Counted from the stretch's first letter, positions 45,301 to 57,735 are shown. The stretch is DNA of 64,000 nucleotides from Aporrectodea caliginosa (GCA_020284085.1 JACEVL010000932.1:287501-351500); one strand, 5' to 3'. Made by a program: numbers and translations. Notes: generated by a model from the letters alone, not told the origin.

Positions 45301-48300
45301 ATTCCAAACTTTCAAACCAGCCACACAGAATGTCCAAGAGCAAAACACTGTTCTTGTGCAAGACCAGACAGCATGAGTCAGGCTATCCATTGAATGCAAT
45401 ATTTTATGGCACGAGGCGGTTAGCAGAGAATAAACTGGCACTCTGCGCTTGGCTTTCAAGTGGTGCTTTAGAAATTTGGAGTTAACAATTATGATATGAT
45501 TATGAGTGAAGATAGGTTAACGTAGTAGGCATCAAAGTGAATTGATTTATACGGATTGATTGGCAATTGATTAATCAGTAGTTGCAGGGCAGAAGAAAGG
45601 CCAGACCAGTGTTTGAGGCAGTGAAGGAGAAAAATCACAATCAACAGTATCAAAAGCAATTGAGAGATCAAGTAAATTAAGAGTTATCTGATGAAAGATG
45701 ACTATTCAGGCAGTTTGCAACTACCAAAATCCATCGTGAAACTAATGACATTGGGTGACTAAAATTCCTGTAGAATAAAGCACGAAGTAGACCAAAATGA
45801 GTCAGGTCGCTATGAAACCAGATATTGTGCTAAGTTATTAAGTTAAATTTCTGGTCACTTTGCTTAACGTACTGGTTTGGTTCGGTGTCACACAGAGTTT
45901 TTGTTACTTGCCTTCATGTTGTCATCGACCAAAAAGTCCAGGCCATAAAGATCAAAGTATCCAACTCTTGATTTCAGCTTGTGCTTAACAGCATGAAAGC
46001 AGTAGAGCATGATCTGCTTTATTCGATTCTGCCAACAGAAGAATTACTATGTAATGTAGTGTAAATCATAGAATTTCTCAGTGCTATTATACACAGCTGC
46101 ATCAGTAGACTAGCTTCTTTGTTTGCTGGTGCTTCAGGATAATCTGCAAGAGGCAGGTTGCTCAATCAGTTTCGGTGCCAGGCTTTGTGAGGATCGAGCA
46201 TTTACGATGATTCAGTGTTTACAGTATTAAAGATATTTAGACTCGTAGCGGATGAGGAATTGGTAATGGCGAGTGCAAATAGTTCAGTTTAGTGTGAATT
46301 TGGAATTAAGTGCTCCACATAGAAGACAGAGATAATTGAACCAACAAAGAGCTTTTGGGAGTTCACTGAATCTGCTCATTCTTCTGCATACATTTCTCAG
46401 TTGCATCCTGTGACTTGCTGTCTCAAAACTGTAAGCACTGTTTAGTGGCTGAATAGTGGGTAGCTGACAAATGTATGGAGACTGTGAAAAACAATGTAAT
46501 TGGCTCAAAGATACATAACCTTAGCAAGGATAATTATGCAACACTTGGGTGGTATTAACAATACCACTGAAGACCACTAGATATCACCTAACATACATGT
46601 AATATGTAAAGGCAAATGGTTAAAAACACATGTTTACATGTCTCCTCATAAACTATAATAATAGATTTCAAGTGAAATCTGAAAGTTCAAAGAATCTTTA
46701 ACCTGAAATACAAACAAGACCAAGCCAATTCAACACCATGACACCTTTTTAACTTGCACTGGTACTTGTATACATTAAGGATTGAGGACTGAGCTGATCC
46801 AGTTGGCCTAGTATTCACCAATTGAAATAATGCTAAGTGGGTCAATTGTGACCATAACACAACCGAATTTTCCATTATCATATCCACAGCATCAAGCTGC
46901 CAGTGACTGTAATGGATGCTTAAACGTATGAGAGATGCAAAAAAGTTTATCTACTGGGTAACATGCCAGACTTTCAATTGTAAACAGCTTGTAATTTCAA
47001 ATCCCTCCTGGACAGAAAGATAATTATTTCAAAATTTCTCACTAGCATTTTATAGCAAACTCAGCAATACAAGAAGTACAGTGTCAAAGGGAAGATTAGC
47101 AGACAGCGGACAGAACCTGGCCACTGGTCCCCCCCCATGTGTATTTGCCTCGAGGTGGCGCCCAAAAATTTAGTTCCGTGCTGTCGCTTGTTGAGAAATT
47201 TCAAGAACCATAAAGAAGAAAGATAACCTTAATTAACAGCAAGATTGATATCCATCAGGGTGAGTTAGTTAGGTTCCATTAATTAGGAAGCATGTAGAAT
47301 TTTTTTAAAGTACCATAGATGGATGCTCAACACGTGTGATGAGGAAGCATGTTACAAGTTGTGAGGCCAGCAAATTTTATGGAAACGAAATGCATATTGG
47401 TGTGTGCATAAAGCATTAAGAGTTTCTAGTGAAGTGGGTATGATAATTGATAAACATCATTTAAAATACACTCACTGTTAATGTGTTAAGCACCCAGTCA
47501 GTTTCTAATCCTTTCAGAGGTGCCACCTTCTTGTTGATGTAATTGTTCAGTTTTTCGATGCTCCAGACAGTTTCTTCCTTAAAGTACTCGTATGTTGCAT
47601 CTCTCCTCTGCACAAACTTCAAAACAAATGAAGCAATAGTTCAACATTCAAGGTCACTCATGAAAACACTGATCGATAAAATACCTTTTCAATAACGACC
47701 GAGAACAAAAATTAGGTATTTTTATTATAGAATTATGGCATTAGGCTAAAAATAAAAAATGACCTAGATAACAGCTTAAGTGTTCATTATATGTGCTTAC
47801 CAGATACACATATGTACCACACATGGGTTTATGTAAGAAGTGCATTATATAAATAAAATGGAAAGCACTCATTGCAAAACTATGAACAATTACGGCTACT
47901 AAAGTCACTTTTTCCAACTCAGTAAGAGTTTACATTAATTTCATGATCTTGGAATTTCCTAATCACCCATTTGCACATCAGCAATGGCTGAATAAAAACT
48001 AATTTTCCACAGCAGAGAAAGTGCAGGTAAAGAGTTTACATGGTAATTATTTTGATGCTATGTAATGCACCTAACAGTTGAATTTCTGTGTTGCTATTAC
48101 CACACCCAAAAATGAATGGTTCACCCTATGAGAGGCCTTTATAAATGTTTGAATACAATACATACAAAATACCTTTGCCGTCCCTAAAACTATCCCTGAG
48201 AGGTATAAAACTAGCAACTTCATTTTTCTTAGCCATGACATACAATAGAAGATGGTCAGCTCTCCCCCTCATCCCTTAGTCCTCCCACAGACAGCGTATG

Positions 48301-51300
48301 GCCAGTTTACTCATTACAGCTGAGTTGGGTTAGCAAAAAAGGGTGTGGATTTGAACCTTGACCTCGACAGTTCAGCACACTAACCACTCTGTTGCACATA
48401 AACCCAGTGCAATTTAACTAACTACTGGGACAAATGTCCCAGTATTTTAAGATTTGCCCCAGTAGTAGGATTTGTCCCAGTAGTTTTAGGATTTGTCCCA
48501 GTAGTTTTAGGATTTGTCCCAGTAGTTTTAGGATTTTCCAAGTTTTAGGATTTGTCCCAGTAGCACAGGATTAACAGTAGTTTTAACTGTTGTCCCAGTA
48601 CAAAACCAATACTCTACCTCAATGTTAATTTACAATGACATTGTAGTGGTAATTGTAGGATCCAACTGAATATACCTGATTAGTAAGGTGTGCTGTTAAG
48701 TCTTCAGCTTGATTGTTGTACATTTGGAGACAGAGTCTTGCATAGCCTTTGTGGAAGAGAATGAGAAAGGGTGCCGTGCTGGCAACTAGCATGAAGACTC
48801 GTATGTCGAACTTTTTTCCATCAAGCAGCAAAGGATTTGTGACATATCTGCAGTTGAATAGTTAAGAACAGACTCTGCAGAAAATTTATATCACATGAAA
48901 CCAAAGCCATGTCAAACTCCAGGCAAGGTATACAATATACAGTGAAACACCGTTAATGCGCACAACATTAACACCCAAGTTCAGTTTACACACAGTGCCA
49001 CCATGCCTCATATGCCACGAGTTTAATACACGGGCATTGTTCACACGTCCTAGTTTAATGAAAATTATGGTGCTCATATAGTGACCGATGAAGATGTTGA
49101 GAATGCTGTTTAAAACAGCCGCAAATTTCACATACAGATGCTCGCAATGCAGCACAGGTGCTGACTACGTATCTCAAGGAACAAGGTGCCAAGCACATCA
49201 AAATTATCCAGCTATGACTGTTGCGTTGCCCACCCAAGGGAACGACACACCATCATCGTGGGAACTGGGGGGGGGAAAGAGTCGTTAAGCCGCACAAGCG
49301 TAATGCACATGACCATTTTATTCCACAAGCGGACAATCTCACATGCAGATCGTTTATAATAAGAATGTTATATTCTGTATAAATGTATGTACACCAAAGT
49401 GCAGATATGCAATTGGTTTAATAAAGAATATACTTACTTATTTACTTACTTAAGTTCCAACAGTGTGCTCTAAACTGAAAACTTATTTCTTCCTGTTTAC
49501 TTATGGCTCGTAATGGTTTTGCCCGGCTTCAATGAGCACTTATGAAATTTGTAAGGGGGGCATTATCAAATTACAGTTGTATTGTATTGTATTATATTAA
49601 GTTAATGGGATGCAGTAGACTGTGAAAGTGTGTATTTGCTCATACCTCTGTATTACACGCTCCATAGCAGGTCTCTGCTGTTTCTTCTCCAGTTCTTCGC
49701 GTTCATTCACAGACTTTCTAAATTCTTCAAGGTTCCTGACAAGAAAGATGCCTCTACCTTGGTTTAATCCAGTTGGCTTACAGATCCACATGTCACCCGC
49801 TAAAAATAACATACCAGTATTTCTTGCTTTATCGTTTCTTGAGGTTGAATTTGTGACCCAATTGGTAGCATGCCTTGTGATTTAATAAGTTTGGGTTTAA
49901 GCTTTTGTAGCGATATTGAGCAAAGTTTACACATAATTGATTCAGTTACCAAGTACAGCATGAACTCGTAAACAATCTCCCAAACAAAGCACTATACCAC
50001 TTAACGTGAAATAGTGTTAAGTCCTCCAAAGCTTCCAACTTTAAATGCTGTATCCGCTAACACATCATACAAGAACTGCAGTGCAGCATTAAATATAGGC
50101 TTTTACAACCGGATGCTATGTTAATTAAGTCACCGGTACATGCTCTGTAAGGCACGGTGTAACATCACCCCACATAGAGGATCACTGTGCTGTTTTGGAC
50201 CATGGAGAAGGAAGCAACTCAATCTTCTCTTGGTTCCAGATTTGAACCCTTGCCCTTTGAAATGGGGCAACAAGTCCCTGCTCTTATTTCAGCATAGTTC
50301 GTGGCTCGTTTGCCTGGAATGTGTAGACTAGTGTTCGCGGCCCGATTGATATTGCTGCTGCCCTCAGTTAGCAACTCTGAGGGAGAACCTCGTCAATAGT
50401 TCTACCAATTGGCAGATGTCGCTATCGCCCTCTGTTGGAACATGTAGGGACCTCGTCTATAGGTCAAAGAGCATGGAAAACAGTGTAGGGGCAGTCACCT
50501 TGCCCTGTTTTAGGCTATTTCATCATTATTCTTTTTTACGTGTGGTCCAGTTAATATGCTGTACTTAAGACATGTCCCACGATGAGTTCATGTTGACAAG
50601 TACACATAGAGATTAATCTCATGTTAAATTGCATTCTGACTCTATAGATTGAGTAATATGCATAGGTCTCTAAATATTTCATACTTATACTAAATTATTA
50701 TTTCAAAGCAAAATAGAAATACATAATACGTGCAATCATACGTTTGAAAATTTCATAGAAGATGCGTCTTTCTGTGTTGTCATCAAGGCGATAAGTTTCT
50801 GGAATGAAGTCGGAAGTGCGAAGTTTTATAATGCGGCCAAGATTTAGCATCGTCCAGACACGCTCGTAGCGCTGGAGACTGGTCAGCAGACCAAGTTTAT
50901 TTGTCAGTACGAAGCAGTTAGGGATCCTGTTGACCAGTTGCTCACCTATTACGTGACAAATTAGACACATTATATACTTTACTAATTTTCTTATTTTTAT
51001 AGCACCACCATCTAATGGTAACATAAAAATATAAGGCACTGAGCCTCCACATTTGTTTTAAGAAACAGTGACCATCTGTCTGCATTACAAGATTAGTACA
51101 CTATGCATATCTTTACATGCTCAAGCTTTACTTATACAACTGTTTTAGCAAGTATGATGACAAAGGCTGGAGTTTAAGATGAGCAGATGTGTGTGCTTCA
51201 GCCGTAGCATTCACTTTGTGAAAAACCAGAGTCTCAGGAGCAGCAAAAAACCAATGGAAGGCTAATGAGAGTCTGTTCCAAAGGATAGTGAATCACAGAT

Positions 51301-53129
51301 TCACAGATAAAGCAGTTCAAAGTTAAATTTGAATGACTGCAGGATACATCAGAGAGAAGCATGCAGAAGAACATGTAGATATAACTGGAAAATGTGAAAA
51401 GGGTCAGAAGTCGGATGGTCATTGTAATAATTACATAGTGAATATGTTAGAGGTCATTCCATCTAAGATTAGCAGTATACCAAGAAATTTTACACTTCAG
51501 ATTGTCAATTTTCTTAACAAAAAAGGAGACAAAGTCAGAACATAGTTCCTGGTTTTCTCATTCTGAGCATTGGCTGTCAAAGGCATCTTTTGATTGCAGA
51601 AGTCACTGGGAGATGTGCCATCGGTCTTGAGGATTTAAGCCCTTTCAAGCTGGCTGCAGTAGTAAAAGCTCCTACAATGGTTTATGATCTTGTAAGTCGG
51701 CATTCACACTGGTAATGCTGTCTATCCTCTTCAAGGCCTGAACTTTCCATCTGCACTGAAGCTGACAATGCTCTCTTTTATTCTATTGCCTCAGCGGAAA
51801 GTCATCTTGTGACCGATTTAGAAGGTCGCCGAAGACAGGTGTTAAGCTTGCAAGTGAGCAGTGAACAGTTCAGAATTGCTAAGCAAAAGTCTAAAAATGC
51901 CCCAAATTGTCAACAAGCCAACAGAACAGTAAGATAACTAGTTTTTATTGGCGGCTAAACTCAAAATTCAGTTATTGAAAGTATCTGTATTTTGGCTGGA
52001 GCTAAAAAAATTCTATAGTTACAACAAACACTGCATTACCTTCTTTGAGTGCTTCATAGTTGACTGAACTCTTAGTTTCTACCCATTTGAGTTTGAAGTT
52101 ATCGCTGTTTTTGTCTGCCAATTTCTTCCAACCCAGTTCCAGCAAAATCTGCTCTACGCTACAAGAATAAATTCATAATTCATGCAAGCAAACGACATAC
52201 TCTGCAAAAAAGACACAGTTACAGACTTTTGGCTGTGTGCAAGATTTTCAGAATGCCTCAACAACTGAATTGTTAGCCATGAAATATTTCATATGTTGCA
52301 CTAATTATGGAGCTTCACAAAGCCTATGTTACACCTAAACAATGTCACAGGTCACGTACACGGCTAAAACTAAAACCCAAGTCAACCAGTCAAAGCCATA
52401 TAAGGAGGAGGAACAGGTGGTACTAAGGCTCAAGTCTTAAGAACAGAGGGGGCGCCAGACATTCTTTGTAACCAGGGCATAGCCAGGGCAGTCATACAAG
52501 TAACCAGTGCAGGGGTGGTTTATGCCCCAAATAAATTCTCGGCAGGGCAAACATTCTGGCAGGGCAATGAGCAGGGCAAATGCTTCTTTACCAGGGCATT
52601 TGCCCTGGCTTACCCTGGTGTAGTGCCACCACTGCTTAAGAAAGATGAGAATCCCCCAAAACGTCTACCAAAATGCCTTCTTGCATGTTTTGCAAATTCC
52701 TGATCCACTGAAGCATCAACCATTTGTAGAAGCAAGTCATTGGTAGGTGAATCAAAAGCCAATCTCAATGACAAAGAATACTTGAAGACAAACTCTCACA
52801 CATATCTCCTCCTAAGGCAAAGTAACTACTATTCTATACCACGTCAGGAACCAACAGCAGTGAGATCCATTCATCAAATATCAGAAAGAAACATTCACAT
52901 AATTTATATCTTTAGAACTATTACCTTGTATGGCTAGAGAATAATGGTTACTCACTCAAGTTCATTACACAACCTTACTCACATTACATTACAAATCAAA
53001 CCGTCGTTAACTGAAGAATTTTACTTACAGACCAGACCCATTGTTTCCATAGATGACAAAGGTTGATTCTTTGCATTGTGGGGATGCACGTTTGCTACTG
53101 TGCAAGGGGCTTTCGGGTTTGTTCTCCAT
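42342..53129 (-). CDS. TTLL10: TTLL10-like tubulin ligase family protein, nine exons
   Basis: Coding exons (minus): 53129-53029, 52158-52040, 50945-50742, 49799-49646, 48847-48676, 47607-47476, 46028-45912, 44994-44901, 44527-42342. Phases agree throughout, giving 1092 residues. TTLL10 enzymes extend polyglycine side chains on tubulin and other proteins of cilia and flagella. The TTL domain covers about 25-395: NNGSGLVEQILLELGWKK, KEGEQLVNRIPNCFVLTNKL, DMWICKPTGLNQGRGIF (Lys149), LLLDGKKFDIRVFML (Arg209), AHLTNQ, VGYFDLYGLDFLVDD (Asp325) and VWLIEINANPCL (Glu338, Asn340). ATP/Mg-site residues are present. Intron 7 starts AAG|GCAAGT, a GC donor forced by phase. Residues 365-1092 come from one large exon: polar, Ser/Thr/Asn-rich, mostly disordered, with a degenerate DQTxE-type repeat at about 540-640. 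Paralogue-level naming rests on recalled similarity. Confidence 0.88.
45250..45690 (-). mobile_element. LINE RT fragment in TTLL intron 7
   Basis: With one frameshift, the minus strand at 45590-45685 reads LLDLSIAFDTVD then FLLHCLKHWSGL. This is the reverse-transcriptase block that normally reads LDLSAAFDTVDH. The surrounding 400 bp look like the same degraded copy. Confidence 0.6.
46688..46830. repeat. Dispersed repeat, copy 1 (TTLL intron 6)
   Basis: TCAAAGAATCTTTAAC, ACACCNTTTxAAC and CCAGTTGGCxTAGTATTCA are shared with 59950-60110. Identity is moderate; no coding content. Confidence 0.6.
46920..47060 (+). mobile_element. Degraded tRNA-type SINE
   Basis: CTACTGGGTAACATGCCAGA (A-box-like) is followed at tRNA spacing by GTAATTTCAAATCCCTCC (B-box-like). 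The body is short and the match weak. Confidence 0.4.
48120..48180 (+). mobile_element. LINE/SINE end with (ATACA)n tail
   Basis: ATGAGAGGCCTTTATAAATG followed by TTTGAATACAATACATACAA. Same TTTATAAAT terminus and tail type as at 7372. Confidence 0.5.
48230..48410 (-). mobile_element. tRNA-derived SINE, minus strand (TTLL intron 5)
   Basis: On the minus strand, AGAGTGGTTAGTGTGCTGAA (A box) is followed by AAGGTTCAAATCCACACCC (B box), then AACCCAACTCAGCTGTAATG and AGTAAACTGGCC. The last block resembles the central domain of the SINE at 10800. Confidence 0.7.
48436..48600. repeat. 21-bp tandem repeat, about seven units
   Basis: The unit is GTCCCAGTAGTTTTAGGATT plus T, with truncated copies at both ends. 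It lies in a TTLL intron about 76 nt downstream of exon 5 in transcript sense. Confidence 0.9.
49085..49445 (+). mobile_element. Retroelement 3' end, weak
   Basis: The frame containing PSSWELGGGKSR (about 49250-49288) is followed by GTTTAATAAAGAATATACTT and ACTTATTTACTTACTTA. The poly-A-signal-like end and simple tail suggest a retroelement; the family is unclear. Confidence 0.35.
52444..52634. mobile_element. hAT MITE, perfect 8-bp TSD (TTLL intron 1), copy 1
   Basis: It starts CAGAGGGGGCGCCAG and ends TAGTGCCACCACTG. CTTAAGAA flanks both ends exactly (52436-52443, 52635-52642). The interior repeats GGGCA/TGCCC words (CCAGGGCATTTGCCCTGG). It is 191 bp and matches 55420-55612 in reverse orientation. 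Confidence 0.9.
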
Positions 53130-53479
53130 TTTTAGTAGATTTATTCATTAGAATCCAGACACTGCTAAGTGCAGGCAGATTCAAGTACTTTTCTTCTTAC
53201 AAACATCACTGGTATGATTTTTATGAGTTAATGGTTCGATCTGAAGTACTTCAGATGATGTTGCGTTTTTATTCTTCTAAACATTCAAAAGAAACACATG
53301 CATTTAAACTTAAGAAGGAAATTCTCATTTACAAGTACAACTGAGGATCAATAAAAAGGTACAACATTATAACAAATCTAATCTAAGTTACTACTGAAAC
53401 TTCTATACTGCCATCAATTGATAGAGCTCTGCTTTCAAGCAAAATTGAATTTCAAACTCATAATCCATTGGAAGGAACC

Positions 53480-54230
53480 ATGCAGTCAAATTAGTGTTAG
53501 CCTCAGAGACCAGAACATGAACTTCATAGTTAGGGGTTAAGCAACTACAAAAGCATGGGACTTAACCATAAGTCCTAAAAACATAAGTCATAACCTAAAC
53601 AGTAACACAGAAAACTGGCAGAGTGAAAAAAATTGGCAGTGGATTCCACAGGCTGTTAGCCAATGACTGAAAAAGACTATGAACCAAGTACTGTCATGGA
53701 TTGGGGTACATGACGAGTGCGCGCATTCAGCGAACAAGTGAACTGTTGCTAACCTGAAAGGAGAGTAGGCCTACAGATCAAAGGCAAGTCAAACGGCCCA
53801 TGTGCTTAACTTGATAAACTAGGAGAGAAATTTAAACTGGCTTCTGAGTTCTACAGGAGGCCAGTGCAATCGTTGGGATAAGTGGGTTATGTGGGCGAAT
53901 TTGGGTGTTTTCGGTAAAGCTATCACCAACGAGTCCTAGAATTTGTAATATATGCAGATCGATCTTTGTGACACCATTTGAAAGTGAGTTACAGTAATCA
54001 AAGCATCTAGGAACTAGAGGATCATCTAGTGGAATGAAGACACGCTGACATGCACGAGGTCTTATTCTGCAGATGTGTCGTACACGAAAGTCAGCATATT
54101 TACAAGTAGCATGAATATGATCAAAGAAAGACATACTGGAATCATACATGACAGCCAAATTACGTGAAGATTCGATGCGAGTGGCAAACTGGCAAACGAA
54201 ATGATCCACTCACATGAACTGAAGTATTCC
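53480..54230 (-). mobile_element. LINE ORF2 C-terminal fragment
   Basis: On the minus strand: RNLAVMYDSSMSFFDHIHAT, VRHICRIRP, and CFDYCNSLSNGVTKIDLHIL. These are the standard LGVxxDSxLSFxDHI, RxIxxIR and LDYCNSLLxGLP blocks following the RT active site. Later sequence to 53480 is degraded. It lies just upstream of the TTLL start codon. Confidence 0.75.
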
Positions 54231-55298
54231 AGTTGAAATGTATAATACACGGATAACATACGCATTTAACTTAAACACAGAGCTTGAAATTGTCAAAATA
54301 TCTTACACAATAAGTCATGAAAAGTCAAATTTAAAATAAACAGTGTATATAGGGATGTTTTAAAAACTCCACAAAAATGACAATAATGATGATTTTGTAA
54401 ATGAAATTGAGAAGAACCCTAATGATAGAGCAATATATAACACAGATGGCAGAGAATACCTTTTACAAGAACGTCTTGCCCACAGAGACAACCCTCACAT
54501 GGCACGACTGATGGCATCTCACACAGCCAGAGTCCTTAACTTCGATGTCAACCTCCCTCCTGCAAAAATCAAGTATAACATTGAAACACTTTAACCTATC
54601 AGCCGGATTTGCAGTGGCACCATTCCTTTGCTCTGTCATGGCCTGATTTACCCTGTTGTATGTTGGACACGGGGCAGTTAACCATGCTATGGTAATTAGA
54701 GCTGGTCTAAACTTATCTGTTGTTAACATATAACCATATAAACTTCATTAATCCTAATCTTAATCTCCAAACTTGTAAAGTGCCACTCGAAAGCCAAGTG
54801 CAGGGCACGAGTGCTGCATCTAATAAGAGGGGTTGTCCAAGAGAGAAGTCCGATGGTGGTCCATTATTGTAAACTCAAAACAAACATTTCCAACATGCTA
54901 CTTACAAAGCTAGTGCAGTGCACCAGGTCGTTCATGAGCACTATGTCAAGTCAGAAGGGTCGTCCAGAGATATTGTTTCAAGGTTATCAGGAGATCAGAT
55001 AGGAAGGAAACAGAGGAGCTGGTATAGTTGGTAAACTTCCCACTATTCGTACTCCCTCCACTTCTGTGCCATGGTCTTTAACAGTTGTCGATCCAAGGAT
55101 TGGCCACATCACAGACAATTTTGTTCCATCCACGTCTATCTCTTATCTCTTTTAATAACCACTCAAATGACAATCCAGTCCACAACTTTATGAACATTAT
55201 CAACCTATGTCAGTTAGATTTTCCTTTCACTCTTGAGCCAGGCATGTGCTGTGGAATGTGCTTTATTGAATTGATTGATGTGCCTTGGATAACCTCCT
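54231..55298. other. Intergenic, no gene supported
   Basis: Frames at 54463-54729 (minus), 54811-55002 and 55085-55312 (plus) have no motif I can place, and none is bounded by convincing splice sites. Confidence 0.4.
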
Positions 55299-55664
55299 CA
55301 GGCCCACATTAAGGGAGGTGCTAAAAGTGCTGCAGCACCTGGGCCCCCAGTTTTGAGGGCCCAGGTGCTTATAAATATGTGTGTGGTGGACCGGTGGTTG
55401 TCAGAGGGGCCTTTGTGAGCAGTGGCGTTTATTGTTAGAATGTTGTACTCCAGGGCAAATGCCCTGTAAAAAAGTTGTTGCCCTGGTCGTTGTCCTGCCA
55501 GATATTTTGCCGTGTCGAGAATTTATTTTGGGCATAAACCGACCTTGCACTGGTTTAAGTATGACTGCCCTGGCTATGCCCTGGTTACAAAAAATGTCTG
55601 GCGCCGCCTCTGTTTGTGAGACAATCACAGCACCTGGGCCCTCACTAGCCTTAATGTGGCTCTG
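55299..55664. mobile_element. Outer hAT MITE, interrupted by a second MITE
   Basis: The left end CAGGCCCACATTAAGG and the right end (inverted) CAGAGCCACATTAAGG agree at 14 of 16. The flanks AACCTCCT and AATCTCCT agree at 7 of 8. The interior has GGGCCCAGGTGCT inverted motifs. The element at 55420-55612 sits inside it. Confidence 0.8.
55420..55612. mobile_element. hAT MITE, copy 2, nested, perfect 8-bp TSD
   Basis: It starts CAGTGGCGTTTATTG and ends GGCGCCGCCTCTG. TTTGTGAG flanks both sides exactly (55412-55419, 55613-55620). It is the reverse-orientation relative of 52444-52634, with the same GGGCAAATGCCCT core. Confidence 0.92.
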
Positions 55665-56219
55665 AATCTCCTTCTCCAGACAATCTCCACTCTTCCACAG
55701 CACCATGCCTGAATCTTTATGGAATTAATTGAAGCGACTGTTGGAATGTTTCAAACTGTGGCAAGACAGCTAACCAGCCTTGTAATATAAGTTTTGCCGA
55801 CTGATGCAAGGACTCTGCGAAGCAACTTCTCAGCTGCAGCACATTTTGCAAATTCCAAATGAGAGGAGCTTTGAGATGCATCTCTCCTTCCACTTTGTCA
55901 AGCCTTAATGTCTATAAGGCTGCTTATACAAGGACGAACTGCTCAGTGTAGGCGCTTTGTTGACCGATGCGTGTTTTGGTTAACCTCGAAAATAGGACCA
56001 GACATATGAAAATGCACATGTCACTTTTCAAGGCTGTAGCCTACCGGGAAAACTGTAAACTCCGCCGAAACGTCACCTGTTGCCGAACGGTCACGGTCAT
56101 CTCTCATACTCCAGCAGTGCCACCCTGATCAGAGCCTAATCGACACCCTGTAACTTTCCAACAAAGCCACTACAGTGACTACACAATCGATTTCGATGTA
56201 GCTGCTTTGGGTAATCCCG

Positions 56220-56700
56220 TAGTTTAGGTTGGTAAATTATTTGAATATCTTTAATACCGAACTTCATGTTGGTAAGTAAGCAATCTACCTATGTCCATGA
56301 TAACTATCGTCAATCCCGCTTCCATTTCATCGAAAATTTGTTTTAATCAATCCAGCTTCCATTTCATGAAAAAAATTAGCCAACTTCTATTTAACCCAAA
56401 AAATATTTTTCATCAATGAAACTTTTATTTAAGGAAAGAACTATTCTCATGGGTCCAGCTTCTACTTACGGAAACAATTATTTTAATCATTCCAGCTTCT
56501 ATTGCTTCAAAAACATAGTTTCATCAATCCAGCTTCTATTTACCGTAAAAATTATTTCGATCAATCCAACTTCTATTTAAAGACAGAAATGGTTTCATCA
56601 ATCCCACTTCGAGTTAGTGAAACAATTTTTTCCCTTAATCCAGCTTCCATTTTAACTTGACGATATAAAATAATTTACCAACCTAAACTACGGGATTACC
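56220..56700. mobile_element. TIR element with 33-bp perfect TIRs, 8-bp TSD and internal 37-bp minisatellite
   Basis: The left arm (56220-56252) and the right arm (56668-56700) are exact inverted repeats beginning GGTAATCCCGTAGTTTAGGT. CTGCTTTG flanks both (56212-56219, 56701-56708). Most of the interior is about ten units of a 37-bp repeat with core ATCAATCCAGCTTCTATTT; unit marks fall at 56319, 56356, 56422, 56459, 56496, 56533, 56570, 56607 and 56644. It has no transposase, and its ends lack the CAG of the hAT families here. Confidence 0.93.
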
Positions 56701-57044
56701 CTGCTTTGTATGACCACTATGCCGACAGTCCACATAGCTGTACGTTCGATCAATCCCCTGTCATTATGGGAGGGGTTTAGGTTAATGGTTAACACTCCGG
56801 CACGAAGAAGGTCAGCGTGGATGCGGGACCGATTGGCAATAGTCGCATCAAAGGCGGCTAGTCTCAGCCCTCAAACGGTGTCATTGATATCTGACATAAA
56901 CTTATGGAATCGCTCTTATACGAAATCAAGTTATCTCTTAAAACTCTTTCCATTTAATATACGTGATTTAAATATTACAAAATAAACAAACCTTTAAGCC
57001 CCATGCAGACGCTACGCACCCATTTTAGTTACGTCATACATGGA

Positions 57045-57269
57045 CTACATAACTTTACGCCTGTTTGCCGACCGATGACGCAACTTAATTGTAACCCAGA
57101 TCTTATACATTCGATGTACACTGTTCTGGACATAGGAACTATTATTACGTTCTTGAAATAATTTAAATGTTGTTATAGCCTTCTCATTGATTGCAGTGGC
57201 GTCTACCAATGGGGCTTGGGAGAACGAGCTCCACAGTTGCCAAAAGTCACGGGTTAACGTCTTAGACAT
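57045..57269 (-). CDS. Small unassigned ORF, 74 codons
   Basis: A true ATG at 57269 opens MSKTLTRDFWQLWSSFSQAP and ends HRSANRRKVM, stop at 57045. Composition is protein-like (Trp-rich amphipathic start, basic end), without low complexity. No domain recognised and no splice partner found. It could be a short gene, the first exon of an unseen transcript, or chance; the overlapping plus frame is not better. Confidence 0.3.
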   Translation of the reverse strand: MSKTLTRDFWQLWSSFSQAPLVDATAINEKAITTFKLFQERNNSSYVQNSVHRMYKIWVTIKLRHRSANRRKVM

Positions 57270-57377
57270 AAGCTAGGAGAGACGAGGGTTGTTGATTTCC
57301 CGAAAGAGGGAATAGGCCTACTATACAGTCGGCCAGAGGGGTGTACTGGAGAGGTACTGGAGAGGGTAGACGCCAAA

Positions 57378-57399
57378 GTGCTCTCTCTCTCTCTCTCAG
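57378..57399. repeat. (CT)n microsatellite
   Basis: GCTCTCTCTCTCTCTCTCAG, about nine CT units. Confidence 0.9.
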
Positions 57400-57735
57400 A
57401 TGCCCATGCAATTAGTAACTTCTATTGCATCAATGTTTAATGCACAAGGTATCACCCGATGGTGCACTACAACCAAACCACAGAGAGGCAGCCTATGGTG
57501 GATAAGCAATCAGTCTTGATAATGAAAATATGTAAGCGACTGAGCACAATGCTCGGATACAGGAAGAGTTCCATAATCTACAACCCACAACTGAAAACTT
57601 CATTCACCAAGAACAGTTCTAGTTCTAGTTTTTGGTATGACCACAGAAAGATAATCAGATGTCCTGGTTGACAAGTCAGAGGAGTTAGGACTAATTTTAA
57701 GTTTAGTGGTTGGCCAAAGTTTAATGTTTATAAAC

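Noticed and set aside
50140..50340. Possible SINE with GGTTCAAATCTGG on the minus strand
   Set aside because: The B box is plausible but no convincing A box or shared body was found.
54463..54729. 88-codon minus frame upstream of the TTLL gene as an extra 5' exon
   Set aside because: The TTLL ATG at 53129 has an upstream in-frame stop and aligns with the domain start; this frame shows no TTLL similarity.
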